Source of the DNA: an uncultured Acidimicrobiales bacterium
Lineage (GTDB): Bacteria; Actinomycetota; Acidimicrobiia; Acidimicrobiales; CATQHL01
NCBI GenBank assembly: GCA_958295925.1
Contig: CATQHL010000001.1
Location: 88,676 to 152,675, forward strand
Reading direction: 5' to 3'
DNA length: 64,000 bases
Every line of letters begins with the position of its first letter. Positions within the stretch are counted from its first letter, which is position 1. The notes under the pieces were generated by a model. It did not search any database. It had not been told where the DNA came from and saw only the letters and a program-made list of their open reading frames with translations. This document shows, in pieces, positions 9,248-18,623 of the stretch. The position numbers and the translations under genes are program-made.

Positions 9248-10197
9248 CTGCGTCACTCGGCAACGGATTTAGAGGCAGCAGGGTCGTCGGGCTTGGGATG
9301 GCCGTCCCCGATCGCGTCGTCACCAACGCCGAACTCGCCACGACCCTGGACACCAGCGACGAGTGGATCATCGAACGCACTGGAATCAAGGAACGTCGCA
9401 TAGGCGGGACGACAAGGCAGCTGGCCATCGACGCCGGCCGCGCCGCACTTGAAACTGCGGGCATGGACCCCCTCGACCTGGATTCGATAATCCTGTCCAC
9501 CACGACCCCTGACCGCATCATCCCTGCGACGGCGGGTGCCGTGCAGGCCGGGCTGGGGGCGCGTTGCCCAGCGTTCGACGTGAACGCTGCCTGCTCGGGG
9601 TTCGTGTACGCAACCATCCTGGCCCACGCAATGCTGATTGCCGACGCAGAGCGGATTCTGGTAATAGGGGCTGACACGCTCTCGCGCTTCGTCGACTGGA
9701 ACGACAGGACCACCGCCGTGCTTTTCGGCGACGGCGCAGGCGCAATCGCCATGGAGGCGACCTCCGCCGAGGGCAACGCCCTCCTTGGGTGGCACATGGG
9801 CTGCGACGGAAGCCTGGAGGAACTGCTCTACAGCGATCTGGACGGATACATCAACATGGAGGGCAAGGAGGTTTTCCGAAAGGCTGTCCTGGTGATGGAG
9901 GAGAGCTGCAGGCGCAGCTTGGAGAAGGCGGGGCTTTCCATCGAGGACGTGGACGTGGTCATCCCCCATCAGGCCAACGCTCGCATCATCTCGACGGCCT
10001 GCAAGCGCCTGGGGATCGATATTGAAAAGACGGTCCAGATACTTCCCTGGACAGGAAACACGTCTTCGGCATCGATTCCACAGGCCCTCACAGAGGCACA
10101 GCGGCAAGGGAGGCTCAAGAAGGGCAGCAACGTGCTGCTGGTGGGATTCGGGGCCGGCATGACCTCGGCCGGCGCCCTCATTCGCTGGGAGCTGTGA
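9244..10197 (+). CDS. fabH: 3-oxoacyl-ACP synthase III
   Basis: Starts fatty-acid chains by condensing acyl-CoA with malonyl-ACP. The catalytic Cys is in NAACSGFVYA, the His in IPHQANARI and the Asn in GNTSSASIP; the N-terminal GxGMAVPDRVVTN region and the 317-residue length are normal. The GTG start overlaps the fabD stop and the stop overlaps fabG, giving tight translational coupling. Confidence 0.95.
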   Translation: MTASLGNGFRGSRVVGLGMAVPDRVVTNAELATTLDTSDEWIIERTGIKERRIGGTTRQLAIDAGRAALETAGMDPLDLDSIILSTTTPDRIIPATAGAVQAGLGARCPAFDVNAACSGFVYATILAHAMLIADAERILVIGADTLSRFVDWNDRTTAVLFGDGAGAIAMEATSAEGNALLGWHMGCDGSLEELLYSDLDGYINMEGKEVFRKAVLVMEESCRRSLEKAGLSIEDVDVVIPHQANARIISTACKRLGIDIEKTVQILPWTGNTSSASIPQALTEAQRQGRLKKGSNVLLVGFGAGMTSAGALIRWEL

Positions 10198-10946
10198 GCA
10201 CCCTGGGCAACGGGGGGGGCTCGTCCCGGGTTGCCCTTGTGACAGGCGGTTCACGGGGAATAGGGCTTGGTTGCGCCGAGGCCCTCAAGTCGTCAGGGCA
10301 TCGAGTGGCGATTACCTACAATACGTCGACCCCGACGGTCGCAGAGGAAACCGGTCTTCTGGCGGTGCGCTGCGACGTAACCGACCCTTCGGAGGTGGAC
10401 ACTGCGTTCAAAAGAGTCGAGGCCGATCTTGGCCCGGTGGAGATCCTCGTAGCGAATGCTGGCATCACACGCGACAGCCTGCTGCTGCGAATGAGCGAGG
10501 AGAGCTTCTCGGCAGTGCTGGAAACGAACCTCTTCGGGAGCTTTCGAACGGTCAAGCGGGCGGTTCGCCCGATGATGCGCGCCCGCTGGGGACGGATAGT
10601 GCTGGTGTCCTCCATTGTCGGGCAGACCGGGCTGCAGGGTCAGACCAACTACGCAGCCTCCAAGTCGGGGCTGGTGGGCTTGGCGCGCTCCGTGGCCAAG
10701 GAGTTTGCTGCCAGGGGCGTGACGGTGAACGTCGTCGCCCCCGGCCCTATCCACACCGACATGCTCAGCGGGATTAGCGAGGAGCGACGGGACGAAATGG
10801 TCTCCCGTGTGCCTCTGGGTCGCATAGGGACAGTGGGCGACGTGGCTGGAGTCGTGGGATTTTTAACCTCGGAGGAGGCTGGGTACATTACCGGGGCGGT
10901 GATTCCCGTGGACGGGGGAATGCACATGGGCAACTATGTTGGATAA
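10194..10946 (+). CDS. fabG: 3-oxoacyl-ACP reductase
   Basis: NADPH-dependent short-chain dehydrogenase that reduces 3-oxoacyl-ACP. It has the cofactor motif TGGSRGIG, the NAG motif (VANAGI) and the catalytic Ser/Tyr/Lys in VSSIVGQTG and YAASKSG. Of 250 residues, the C-terminus ends with the family GAVIPVDGGMHMG. The GTG start overlaps the fabH stop by four bases. Confidence 0.95.
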   Translation: MSTLGNGGGSSRVALVTGGSRGIGLGCAEALKSSGHRVAITYNTSTPTVAEETGLLAVRCDVTDPSEVDTAFKRVEADLGPVEILVANAGITRDSLLLRMSEESFSAVLETNLFGSFRTVKRAVRPMMRARWGRIVLVSSIVGQTGLQGQTNYAASKSGLVGLARSVAKEFAARGVTVNVVAPGPIHTDMLSGISEERRDEMVSRVPLGRIGTVGDVAGVVGFLTSEEAGYITGAVIPVDGGMHMGNYVG

Positions 10947-11034
10947 AGGCGTGTATGTGGCAGCGAAACGCCATTTCTTGGCAGAATCAAATATCGGCAG
11001 GCATGCCGCAACAAGAAAGTGACGGAGAAAATCA

Positions 11035-11274
11035 GTGGAAAACGACAACTTTGACAGAATTCGCAGGTGCGTGGTGAATGTGCTTTCCGTGGAGGAGGAC
11101 CAGGTGGTGCCCGACGCCTCCTTCAGCGACGATCTCGACGCCGACAGTCTGGATCTCGTGGAACTCGTGATGGAGATCGAGGAGGAATTCGGCGTGAACG
11201 TTGAGGAAGAGGAGCTCGAGAACATCACGACCGTAGGGGCAGTGGCAGAGATGATCGAAGAAAAACTGGGATGA
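11035..11274 (+). CDS. acpP: Acyl carrier protein
   Basis: Carries growing acyl chains on 4'-phosphopantetheine. The attachment site is the Ser in DADSLDLVELV. The 79 residues are very acidic, as usual. A GTG start is preceded by GGAG at a fair distance. It lies 88 bases after fabG and overlaps the fabF start by ATGA. Confidence 0.95.
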   Translation: MENDNFDRIRRCVVNVLSVEEDQVVPDASFSDDLDADSLDLVELVMEIEEEFGVNVEEEELENITTVGAVAEMIEEKLG

Positions 11275-12452
11275 GCCGCCGCCGGGTAGTGGTAACCGGC
11301 GTAGGTGTCCTGGCCAGCTGCGGAGTCGGCCAGGAGGATTTTTTTCAGGGCCTGCTGTCCGAGCCGAACAAGGGGCTTCGTGTAGTAGCGGGGTTCGAGC
11401 CCTCGCACTTCTTCAAGAACCTCAAGGAACAGCGACGCTGTGACCGCTTTGCGCAGTTCGCCATTGCCTGCGCCACCGAGGCCGTTGAGCAGGCGGGTGA
11501 CCTGAATCCAGACCCTGAGAGGGTCGGGGTATGGATAGGAACGGGCGTAGGCGGGCTCATGAGCATTGAGACCTACGTGCTCAACCACTTCGTGAAAGGC
11601 CCCAAACGGGTCTCGCCGTTCCTGATCCCGATGATGATGCCCAACGCTGCGGCTGCCGCTGTTTCCATGCGCTTCGGCTATCAGGGGCCGTGCGAGGCGA
11701 CGTCCACCGCGTGCGCAGCCGGCACCCAGTCGATCGGGAACGCGACCGAGCAGATCCGCAATGGACGCTGCGAAGTGATGCTGGCCGGGGGCTCGGAGGC
11801 CTCCAACTCCCCCACCGGCATGCAGGGGTTCGGAAACATGACCGCCTTGAGCAGCACCGGGCGCTCACGACCCTTTGACCGTGAGCGGGACGGGTTCATG
11901 CACGCCGAGGGCTGCGGGGTGCTGGTGCTCGAAGAGCTCGAGTACGCCCGCAGTCGCGGGGCGAAGGCGCTGGCGGAGGTCTTGGGCTACGCCAGCACTG
12001 CCGACGCCCACCACATAACCGCCCCGTCCCCGGGTGGGGCGGGCGCTGTGGCGTGCATGGAGCGTGCTCTCGCTGACGCCGACCTCGAGCCGTCCGAGGT
12101 TGCGCACATCAACGCACACGGCACATCCACACCGCTCAACGACAGGGCGGAGGCGGAGGCCATCCACAAGATCTTCGGCTACCCCGGGCCTGCCGTGACC
12201 TCCACCAAGGGTGTCACGGGGCACGCCCTCGGCGCCGCCGGGGCGATCGAGGCGGCTGCTGTGGTACTGGCCATTCAGCGACGGACGATCCCTCCCACTG
12301 CTGGATTTGTCGCCCCCGAGGCGGACATGCCCCACGTGCGGATAGTGGCCCCCGATCCGCTGCCCTGGGAACCAGGGCCCAGCCTGTCGAACTCCTTCGG
12401 CTTCGGCGGGCACAACGCCACGCTCATCTTCGCCCCCCCGCCCGCCGACTAA
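11271..12452 (+). CDS. fabF: 3-oxoacyl-ACP synthase II
   Basis: Elongating beta-ketoacyl synthase. The Cys-His-His triad is visible in TSTACAAGTQSIG, NAHGTSTPLND and KGVTGHALGAAGAIEA, and the NSFGFGGHNA motif is at the C-terminus. The 393-residue length is slightly short but complete. It is the last gene of the plus-strand fab cluster and converges with fabZ. Confidence 0.95.
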   Translation: MSRRRVVVTGVGVLASCGVGQEDFFQGLLSEPNKGLRVVAGFEPSHFFKNLKEQRRCDRFAQFAIACATEAVEQAGDLNPDPERVGVWIGTGVGGLMSIETYVLNHFVKGPKRVSPFLIPMMMPNAAAAAVSMRFGYQGPCEATSTACAAGTQSIGNATEQIRNGRCEVMLAGGSEASNSPTGMQGFGNMTALSSTGRSRPFDRERDGFMHAEGCGVLVLEELEYARSRGAKALAEVLGYASTADAHHITAPSPGGAGAVACMERALADADLEPSEVAHINAHGTSTPLNDRAEAEAIHKIFGYPGPAVTSTKGVTGHALGAAGAIEAAAVVLAIQRRTIPPTAGFVAPEADMPHVRIVAPDPLPWEPGPSLSNSFGFGGHNATLIFAPPPAD

Positions 12453-12522
12453 GCCCGCTCCCCCGCTTTTCGCCGGGCCGCTATTCGCCTGGGCCCGTAT
12501 TGCCGGCGCCCAGCCCGCCCTC

Positions 12523-12954
12523 CTAGGCGGGAACCGCCACGAACATCAGCTCGGCCTCACAGGCGGCCACGCCCTCCACGCTGGCCTTGCCCCTCGCCTT
12601 TCCGGCGCGCCTGCCCAGTCTCAGAACGTCAACGCGCAGGTCGAGGCGTTCCCCGGGCGTCACCTGTCTGCGAAACCGCACCCCCTCGAGCCCGCCAAAG
12701 AGCGGCAGTTTGCCGGCGAAGCGGTCGTCGAGCAGAACCACGTAGGCGCCGAGTTGGGCCAATGCCTCGGCCATGAGGACGCCGGGCAGGGTGGGGCGGC
12801 CTGGGAAGTGCCCTGCGAAGAACGCCTCCTCCCCCGTCGTCCGCCAGAATCCCTCCGCCCATAAGCCGGGCTCGACGCCTGTCACCTCGTCGAGGAACAA
12901 GAACGGCTGGCGATGCGGGATCACCTCTGTCGGCGGGGGGAAAGGCTGGCTCAC
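12523..12954 (-). CDS. fabZ: 3-hydroxyacyl-ACP dehydratase (FabZ-like)
   Basis: Hot-dog fold dehydratase with the N-terminal IPHRQPFLFLDEV and the catalytic block GHFPGRPTLPGVLMAEALAQ (His and Glu). The 143 residues match FabZ. It supplies the dehydration step missing from the fab cluster it faces, although it belongs to the opposite-strand his-trp array. Its GTG shares one base with the TAG stop of the bcp gene, so the two are probably co-translated. Confidence 0.9.
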   Translation of the reverse strand: MSQPFPPPTEVIPHRQPFLFLDEVTGVEPGLWAEGFWRTTGEEAFFAGHFPGRPTLPGVLMAEALAQLGAYVVLLDDRFAGKLPLFGGLEGVRFRRQVTPGERLDLRVDVLRLGRRAGKARGKASVEGVAACEAELMFVAVPA

Positions 12955-13412
12955 TAGACCGCCTGTAAGGCTTCAAGAAGCCTGAGGGGTGTGTCTTTGG
13001 GGCTGATTTTGTACCACGCCTGCTCCACGCAGCCGTCCGGGCCGATCAGGAATGATGAGCGGATCACGCCGAGGAAGGTGTTGCCGTACATCTTCTTCTC
13101 GCCCCGCACCCCCCATGCCTCGGCCATCTCGTTGTCTACGTCTGCGAGCAGCGGAAACCCCAGGCTGTGCTTATCGTCGAAGTTCCGCTGCCTCTTCTGC
13201 GTGTCTGGGCTCACACCCAGGATCGCCACGTCGCCAATATCCCCCGAGATGTCACGCATCCCGCATGCCTGGGTCGTTCAACCAGGCGTGGACGCCTTGG
13301 GATAGAAGAAAACCGCCAGGCGGCGTCCTTTGAAGTCTGCGAGGACGACGTCGTTGCCGTGCTGATCCTGTAGCAGAAAGTCGGGGGCGGCGTCGCCGGG
13401 TTTGAGTTTCAT
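12954..13412 (-). CDS. bcp: Bcp/PrxQ-type peroxiredoxin with in-frame TGA at the peroxidatic Cys codon (candidate selenoprotein)
   Basis: Thiol peroxidase of the bacterioferritin-comigratory-protein family. One frame from the ATG encodes 152 residues, interrupted only by a TGA at 13280-13278 (codon 45). Before it is LAVFFYPKASTPG and after it TTQACGMRDISGD; the family consensus is YPKADTPGCTTQACGFRD. The TGA therefore replaces the peroxidatic Cys45, while the resolving Cys50 is present. No frameshift is needed. The best reading is UGA decoded as selenocysteine; the alternatives are a point mutation or base error that inactivates the gene. The C-terminus (EALQAV) and overall length fit E. coli Bcp (156). 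No sel genes lie in this window. Confidence 0.85.
13235..13254 (-). promoter_or_regulatory. Candidate bacterial SECIS hairpin downstream of the bcp UGA
   Basis: In the mRNA, nucleotides 24-31 after the UGA can pair with 36-43 (UGACAUCU against GGAUAUUG, with one C-A mismatch and G-U pairs), leaving apical loop CGGG. The loop begins 31 nt after the UGA and has G at its second position, as expected of bSECIS elements. A second small hairpin, GCAU-GCGGG-AUGC, lies closer to the UGA. Both were found by eye and neither is decisive. Confidence 0.3.
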
Positions 13413-13469
13413 TCGGCCTCCTGGCAGTTGCTGAGTCTGACGCTGCTTCAAGCTAGCCGTTCGCCCGGT

Positions 13470-15149
13470 TCAGCAGGCCTCCGCAGGCTCAGGCGCTATG
13501 CGGGTCGTCGGCTCGAAGGCGGCCCAGGCGAACCAGAAAGTGTCCAGAAACTCCATCGGCTCCAGGCGGGCGCCCGACTGCGGCCCGGCGACGCCAGCCC
13601 CGAAGACGTTCCAGGAACTGCCTGTCTCGGCGTCGCTGAAGCCGTCGGCGGTGCGTGAAAAGACAAGATCGGCGTGTCCGCCTGCTGAGCGCACGAAGAC
13701 CCCTGTTGATCCCACCTCGCGGCCCTCGGACACCCTGGCCGAGTCGATTGCTGATCTGGCGCCCGGAAGGTTCCAGACCACCAGCGGAACCCCGCCGACC
13801 TCCACGTTGATCACGCCGTCGCGCCGCAGGCAGGCATGCCTCACCGCCACGGCATCGCCTTCGGAGGGGCCTCGGATGCCTATCACCCGTTCCTTGGGCG
13901 CCAGGCGATCGTCGAAGGGCACAGACTGGAATGCGGAGTTGAGCAGGCCGGGCCTTGTCTCGTAGCCGACATACGGGTTGCGCCCGTATCCGCCCCCGTA
14001 GCCGCTCTGGGTGGAGAGGACCGTGCCGTCAGGGTAGGCGGCGAGCCACTCGGCCCAGGAGACGATGGGAATCGGGTAGACGTGCAGCACGGTTCCCGCC
14101 AACTCGCCGACCACGGCTGTGCCGTCGAAGTGCGTCCAGAGGGTCTGCGTCTGACGGTCGTACATCACCAGCGACGACTGGTAGAGGCTGCCGGAAGTGC
14201 CGAAGTCCAGCACGCGCCCCCCCGCGCGCCGGTCGTAGGCAACCGCTGAGTTGCACAGCGGGCAGTAGGAGACCGTTACCGGAACGCCTCCCACCCGGTC
14301 GTTTACCAGTTCGTGGCGCGTCATTATCTGCAGCGGGTAGGCGCGGGCGTCGCCGTTGACCTCGAGGGCGAGAACCGCCTCCTGAGGCTCCAGGAATCCG
14401 ACTTCCCCGGCGGGCGCGAAGACGGGCGAGTCAATGGAGGGGATGCCGTCGGGCGGCGGGCCGCCGCCCTTGATGAGCGCCGGGTCCACGTGGCTGGGGA
14501 AGCCGGGCCAGAGCGGATCGGTAAGCGCAGAGGGCACGTCCTCGCGCGGGGACGAATCGGGGAGAGGGTCGCGCCCTGCAACCACAGTCGGAGCTGGAAC
14601 GTCGGTTGGGGGCGGGGCCGGCAAAGGCAGTTGGACGACCTCCGGCGGGTTGTCGACGTCGGCGGTGAGGTTGCCCAATGGGGGCTGGAACTGGACTACG
14701 GGCGATGGGGGCTCGGAGGCGCCCGACCTCGGTTCAGGCGACTCCGACTGTGCCGGGTCATCAGAATCCGAAGCGGCGACGGACGGCTGCGTGGCAGGCT
14801 GCGCCCCCTGAGACGGGCCTGAAGGCGGTTCCGCGGGCGGAGCCTCGGCAGCGGCCTCTGTCGGAGAACTGGGCTGTGCCTCCCTGGCGGGCTCCCCGCC
14901 GGCGCAGGACGCAAGGACGCCCGCAACCAGCAGCGGCAGCACCAGCAACCAACCCACGGTCGCATCAGATGGGCGACGAATGCCAAGGACACCCGCCGCA
15001 GGCAGCGGCAGCGCCAGCAGCGGAAGCACCCGGGCGGCGGTCGCCAGCAACGATCCGGGTCCTCGCCCCTTCAGCAGTTCAAACCGCCCCGGCCACCCTG
15101 GCGACTTTGCGGTTCTCGAGCCGGGAAGCCCAACGGCGCAGCGAATCAC
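13470..15149 (-). CDS. DUF3179 domain lipoprotein
   Basis: The C-terminal 330 or so residues carry the DUF3179 hallmark VTVSYCPLCNSAVAYDR and FGTSGSLYQSSLVMYDR. The N-terminal half has a hydrophobic segment ending VAGVLASC, which looks like a lipobox, followed by about 140 Pro/Ser/Glu/Ala-rich residues, a typical cell-surface spacer. Function of DUF3179 is unknown. The start is uncertain: a GTG overlapping the trpA stop gives 559 residues but puts the signal about 70 residues in, so an internal start nearer 14957 is possible. Confidence 0.75.
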   Translation of the reverse strand: MIRCAVGLPGSRTAKSPGWPGRFELLKGRGPGSLLATAARVLPLLALPLPAAGVLGIRRPSDATVGWLLVLPLLVAGVLASCAGGEPAREAQPSSPTEAAAEAPPAEPPSGPSQGAQPATQPSVAASDSDDPAQSESPEPRSGASEPPSPVVQFQPPLGNLTADVDNPPEVVQLPLPAPPPTDVPAPTVVAGRDPLPDSSPREDVPSALTDPLWPGFPSHVDPALIKGGGPPPDGIPSIDSPVFAPAGEVGFLEPQEAVLALEVNGDARAYPLQIMTRHELVNDRVGGVPVTVSYCPLCNSAVAYDRRAGGRVLDFGTSGSLYQSSLVMYDRQTQTLWTHFDGTAVVGELAGTVLHVYPIPIVSWAEWLAAYPDGTVLSTQSGYGGGYGRNPYVGYETRPGLLNSAFQSVPFDDRLAPKERVIGIRGPSEGDAVAVRHACLRRDGVINVEVGGVPLVVWNLPGARSAIDSARVSEGREVGSTGVFVRSAGGHADLVFSRTADGFSDAETGSSWNVFGAGVAGPQSGARLEPMEFLDTFWFAWAAFEPTTRIAPEPAEAC

Positions 15150-15934
15150 AGCGAGTCAAGAGCGGCGCGCAGCTCCTCCACCAGTCGAGCCACGCCGTCT
15201 GGCCCCTGACCCTCCAGCAGACGGCGCACCATCGCCGAGCCGACCACCACGCCGTCCGACACGGAGGCCGCCCCGGCCGCCGATGAGGGGCTGGAGATGC
15301 CCACGCCGGTCAGCACCGGCTTTGAAGTGAGGGCTTTCAGGCGGCCTGCGATCTCAAGGGCGCTGGCGGCCAGGCGATCCCGCTCCCCCGTGACCCCCAG
15401 CACCCCGACGGCGTAGACGAAGCCCTCGGAGCGCTCGCAGATGGCGCGCAGGCGCTGCTCTGAGCCCGTCGGGGCGGCCAGAAGGACGGTCGCCAGGCCA
15501 ACCTGAGAGGCCGCCTCGGCCCAGGGGTCGAGTTCCTCGAGCGGCAGGTCGGCCATGATCGCCCCGCAGATCCCTGCGTTCACGGTCTCTGACGCGAAGC
15601 GCTCCAACCCCATGTGGTGGGCGAGGTTGTAGTAGGTCATCGCCACCAGCGGGACATCCACGTCGAGCCGGGCAGCCTCAGCGAGCACACCCGGCGGGGT
15701 GGCCCCTGCCCGCAGCGCCCGTTCGCCTGCCTCGGCGATGACCGGGCCGTCCATCACCGGGTCGGAGAAGGGGATGCCGATTTCCACCGCGTCCGCCCCT
15801 GCGTCCGCAGCAGCCTCCACGGCCCTGCCCCAGTCGGGGAGCCCTGCCGTGATGTAAGGCACCAGGCACTTGCGCCCGCCCGCCACGCATGCGCCGAGCG
15901 CCGCCTCCAGCCGCCCGGGCGTCTGCAACTTCAC
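15146..15934 (-). CDS. trpA: Tryptophan synthase alpha subunit
   Basis: Cleaves indole-3-glycerol phosphate to indole and glyceraldehyde-3-phosphate. It has the catalytic Glu in VEIGIPFSDPVMDGP near residue 49, the second acidic site region near ICGAIMADLPLEE, and the phosphate-binding GVGISSPSSA and VVVGSAMVR. The length of 262 is normal. It lies four bases after trpB, the usual order for subunits of one enzyme. Confidence 0.95.
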   Translation of the reverse strand: MKLQTPGRLEAALGACVAGGRKCLVPYITAGLPDWGRAVEAAADAGADAVEIGIPFSDPVMDGPVIAEAGERALRAGATPPGVLAEAARLDVDVPLVAMTYYNLAHHMGLERFASETVNAGICGAIMADLPLEELDPWAEAASQVGLATVLLAAPTGSEQRLRAICERSEGFVYAVGVLGVTGERDRLAASALEIAGRLKALTSKPVLTGVGISSPSSAAGAASVSDGVVVGSAMVRRLLEGQGPDGVARLVEELRAALDSL

Positions 15935-15938
15935 CGAC

Positions 15939-17126
15939 TCAACGCCCGGCGGTCAGGCTCATCACCAGTTCGGTGTCCTTGTCGCCCCGGCCCGAGAGGT
16001 TCACGAGCACCGTCCGCCCGGCGAGGGACTCCCGCTCCCTGCTTACCCAGGCCAGGGCGTGTGCGGGCTCGAGGGCGGGGATGATGCCCTCGGTGCGTGA
16101 GAGCATCTCAAACGCCTCAAGCACCTCCGCGTCGGTGACGTTCTCATAGCGCGCCCTGCCTGTCTCCGCCAGATGGGAGTGCTCCGGGCCGACGCCCGGG
16201 TAGTCGAGCCCGGCCGAGATCGACTCCGCCTCCGTGACCTGCCCGAACTCGTCCTGCAGCAGGTAGGAGCGCGAGCCGTGAAGCACCCCTGGCGAGCCCT
16301 TGCCCACTGCGGCGCCGCCTGCGGGCTCCACCCCCACCAACTCGGCGGGGGTGTCTGCGAAACCGCTGAAGATTCCCGCTGCGTTCGAACCGCCGCCCAC
16401 GCAGGCCGCAACCACGTCGGGAATCCCGCCCGTGAGCTCGGCGCACTGCCGTCGGGCCTCCTCGCCGATCACCCGATGCAGCTCCCGCACCATCCAGGGG
16501 TACGGGTGCGGGCCCATCACCGATCCAAGGCAGTAGTGGGTGCTCTCCACGCTCGCCACCCAGTCGCGCAGGGTTTCGTTGATGGCGTCCTTCAGGGTGC
16601 GGCTGCCTGAGGCGACCGGCTTGACCTCAGCCCCCAGCAGGCGCATGCGGTAGACGTTCAGCTCCTGGCGGGCCACGTCCACCTCCCCCATGTAGACGGT
16701 GCATTCCATCCCGAACAGGGAGGCGGCAGTGGCTGTCGCCACGCCGTGCTGCCCGGCGCCGGTCTCAGCGACCAGGCGTGTCTTTCCCATGCGCCTCGCC
16801 AGCAGGGACTGGCCAATTACGTTGTTGATCTTGTGCGAGCCGGTGTGGTTGAGGTCTTCGCGCTTGAGCAGCACCCTCACCCCCAGTTCTTCAGAAAGAC
16901 GCACGCACGCAGTGAGCGGGGAGGGACGGCCTGCATAGTCGGCCAGCAGGCGATTGAGTTCCGCCCGGAACTCGGCGTCGGCCCAGGCTTCCCGAAAGGC
17001 GGCTTCGAGCTCCTGGCAGGCGGGTACCAGGGTCTCCGGCACGAAGCAGCCGCCGAAAGACCCGAAGCGGCCGTCAGGTGACGGCTCCCCCATCGCTGAG
17101 GCGACATCGGAGGCGCCTGTTGGCAC
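15939..17126 (-). CDS. trpB: Tryptophan synthase beta subunit
   Basis: PLP enzyme joining indole and serine. It has the PLP lysine in [13 protein letters not shown], the phosphate-binding [10 protein letters not shown] and the ammonium-site region [13 protein letters not shown] take the GTG at 17126 (395 residues) just after the trpF stop; ATG 17093 is an alternative. The frame remains open to 17306 inside trpF, but that part is not TrpB-like. No clear ribosome binding site is seen at either start. Confidence 0.93.
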   Translation of the reverse strand: MPTGASDVASAMGEPSPDGRFGSFGGCFVPETLVPACQELEAAFREAWADAEFRAELNRLLADYAGRPSPLTACVRLSEELGVRVLLKREDLNHTGSHKINNVIGQSLLARRMGKTRLVAETGAGQHGVATATAASLFGMECTVYMGEVDVARQELNVYRMRLLGAEVKPVASGSRTLKDAINETLRDWVASVESTHYCLGSVMGPHPYPWMVRELHRVIGEEARRQCAELTGGIPDVVAACVGGGSNAAGIFSGFADTPAELVGVEPAGGAAVGKGSPGVLHGSRSYLLQDEFGQVTEAESISAGLDYPGVGPEHSHLAETGRARYENVTDAEVLEAFEMLSRTEGIIPALEPAHALAWVSRERESLAGRTVLVNLSGRGDKDTELVMSLTAGR

Positions 17127-17148
17127 GGCTATTCGCGCAGGGCGGAAA

Positions 17149-17820
17149 TCAGACCGATCCCCCCGCGGCGCTCCAGTCGTAGAGGCCGGAGTCGTGGCCC
17201 GGAGTCGCATTCGACGCTTCGTCCGCTGCCTTGGCCGCACGCACGAAACTCCGCACAAGGCGGGGATCTTTGCGCCCTGGCGCCGACTCCACCCCCGAGG
17301 AAACATCCACGCCCCAGGGTCGTGTCTGGGCGATGGCCGCCGCCACGTTGTCGGGGGTGAGCCCCCCGGCCAGAATCACCCGCCTCCCCCCGGCTGAGCG
17401 CTCGGCCAGCGCCCAGTCGAACACCTCTCCAGTGCCCGGGTTCTGGGCATCGATGAGAATGACGTCCGCCCCGTACTCACCCGCCTTGCCGATCTCTGGC
17501 GAAGCGGCCGGGAAGGCCTTGATAACGAACGGCACCTGGGCGCGGATTTCCCTGGTGGCGGCGGGCGACTCGTGCCCGTGAAGCTGTGCCGCTCGCAGGC
17601 GGGTCTTGAGCATTATCTCGACGACGACGCCTGGGGCCTCGTCACGGAAGACGCCGACGGTGAGCACGTTCGCAGGAACTCGCCGGGCGATGTCAGCGGC
17701 TTTGGCGGGCGAAATCCGGCGAGGTGAGGGGGCGAAGAGGAAGCCCAGGGCGTCCGCCCCCATGGCCACGGCCAGGAGGCCTTCGTTCTCGCTTGTGATT
17801 CCGCAAATCTTTACAAACAT
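17149..17820 (-). CDS. trpF: Phosphoribosylanthranilate isomerase
   Basis: Third step of tryptophan synthesis. It has the family N-terminus [14 protein letters not shown] with the catalytic Cys, AAQLHGHES, and [12 protein letters not shown] with [13 protein letters not shown] at the phosphate site. Length is 223. It sits between trpC and trpB in the array. Confidence 0.95.
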   Translation of the reverse strand: MFVKICGITSENEGLLAVAMGADALGFLFAPSPRRISPAKAADIARRVPANVLTVGVFRDEAPGVVVEIMLKTRLRAAQLHGHESPAATREIRAQVPFVIKAFPAASPEIGKAGEYGADVILIDAQNPGTGEVFDWALAERSAGGRRVILAGGLTPDNVAAAIAQTRPWGVDVSSGVESAPGRKDPRLVRSFVRAAKAADEASNATPGHDSGLYDWSAAGGSV

Positions 17821-17831
17821 CGCTGCCGACT

Positions 17832-18623
17832 TTACTGCTTGGCGCAGCGCAGATCGGCGATGGCGGCTGAGATGGAGTCAGGCTCTGGCAGCCTGAGGAG
17901 GGACTCCCCCACCAGCACGGCGTCGTATCCGCTCCTTGCAACCTCCGCCGCGTCGGCGGCGTCACGTATCCCCGACTCGGCAACCTTCACCGCTGAGGGG
18001 GGGAGCAGCCCGGCAAGCCGAGCGGCGCGACCTCGGTCGACGGTGAATCTGCGCAGGTCGCGCTGGTTCACGCCGATGAGGCTGGCGCCCAAGGATGCTG
18101 CACGGTCGATCTCTGCGGCGTCGTGCGTCTCCACCAGGGCGTCCAGGCCAAGCTCCCCTGCGAGCGACAGGAAATCACGTATCTCGGCGTCGCTGAGGGC
18201 GGCGACGATGAACAGCACGGCGTCAGCGCCCATTATGCGTGCGTCGCAGACGTCGGCAAGACAGACGGTGAAGTCCTTGCGCAGCACGGGAAGCCCCGAT
18301 GCCTCACGGGCTGCGGCCAGGTCGCCTGGGGATCCCCCGAAGTGCGCCTCGTCGGTGAGCACGGAGAGCGCCGCTGCGCCTCCCCGCCTGTACACCGCCG
18401 AGAGCCTGGCTGGGTTGAGGTCGGGGCGGATGTCGCCGGCGGACGGCGATCGGCGCTTGACCTCCGCTATCACTGCCAGCCCGTCGCAGGCTCCGAGGGC
18501 CTCTGCGAAACCCCGCGGCGCGGGCGACGCCGCGGCTTCGTCGATGAGGGCCTCAAGGCTGCGTGCGTCCTGGCTGGCCCTCTCGCGGTGGTGACGGAGG
18601 ATGCCGTCGAGGTAGCTGGTCAC
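17832..18623 (-). CDS. trpC: Indole-3-glycerol-phosphate synthase
   Basis: TIM-barrel enzyme closing the indole ring. Visible motifs are VIAEVKRRSPSAGDI, LRKDFTVCLADVCDAR, IGVNQRDLRRFTVD and VAESGIRDAADA, all in order, and the length of 263 is normal. Its GTG start overlaps the stop of ygfZ by four bases. Confidence 0.95.
   Translation of the reverse strand: MTSYLDGILRHHRERASQDARSLEALIDEAAASPAPRGFAEALGACDGLAVIAEVKRRSPSAGDIRPDLNPARLSAVYRRGGAAALSVLTDEAHFGGSPGDLAAAREASGLPVLRKDFTVCLADVCDARIMGADAVLFIVAALSDAEIRDFLSLAGELGLDALVETHDAAEIDRAASLGASLIGVNQRDLRRFTVDRGRAARLAGLLPPSAVKVAESGIRDAADAAEVARSGYDAVLVGESLLRLPEPDSISAAIADLRCAKQ

Noticed and set aside
12954..13412. Frameshift explanation for the split bcp gene
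   Set aside because: The parts before and after the TGA are in the same reading frame and align continuously with the family; only the single TGA codon interrupts them.
17127..17306. Longer TrpB N-terminus reading into trpF
   Set aside because: The extra residues are Arg-rich, not conserved, and lie within trpF coding sequence.
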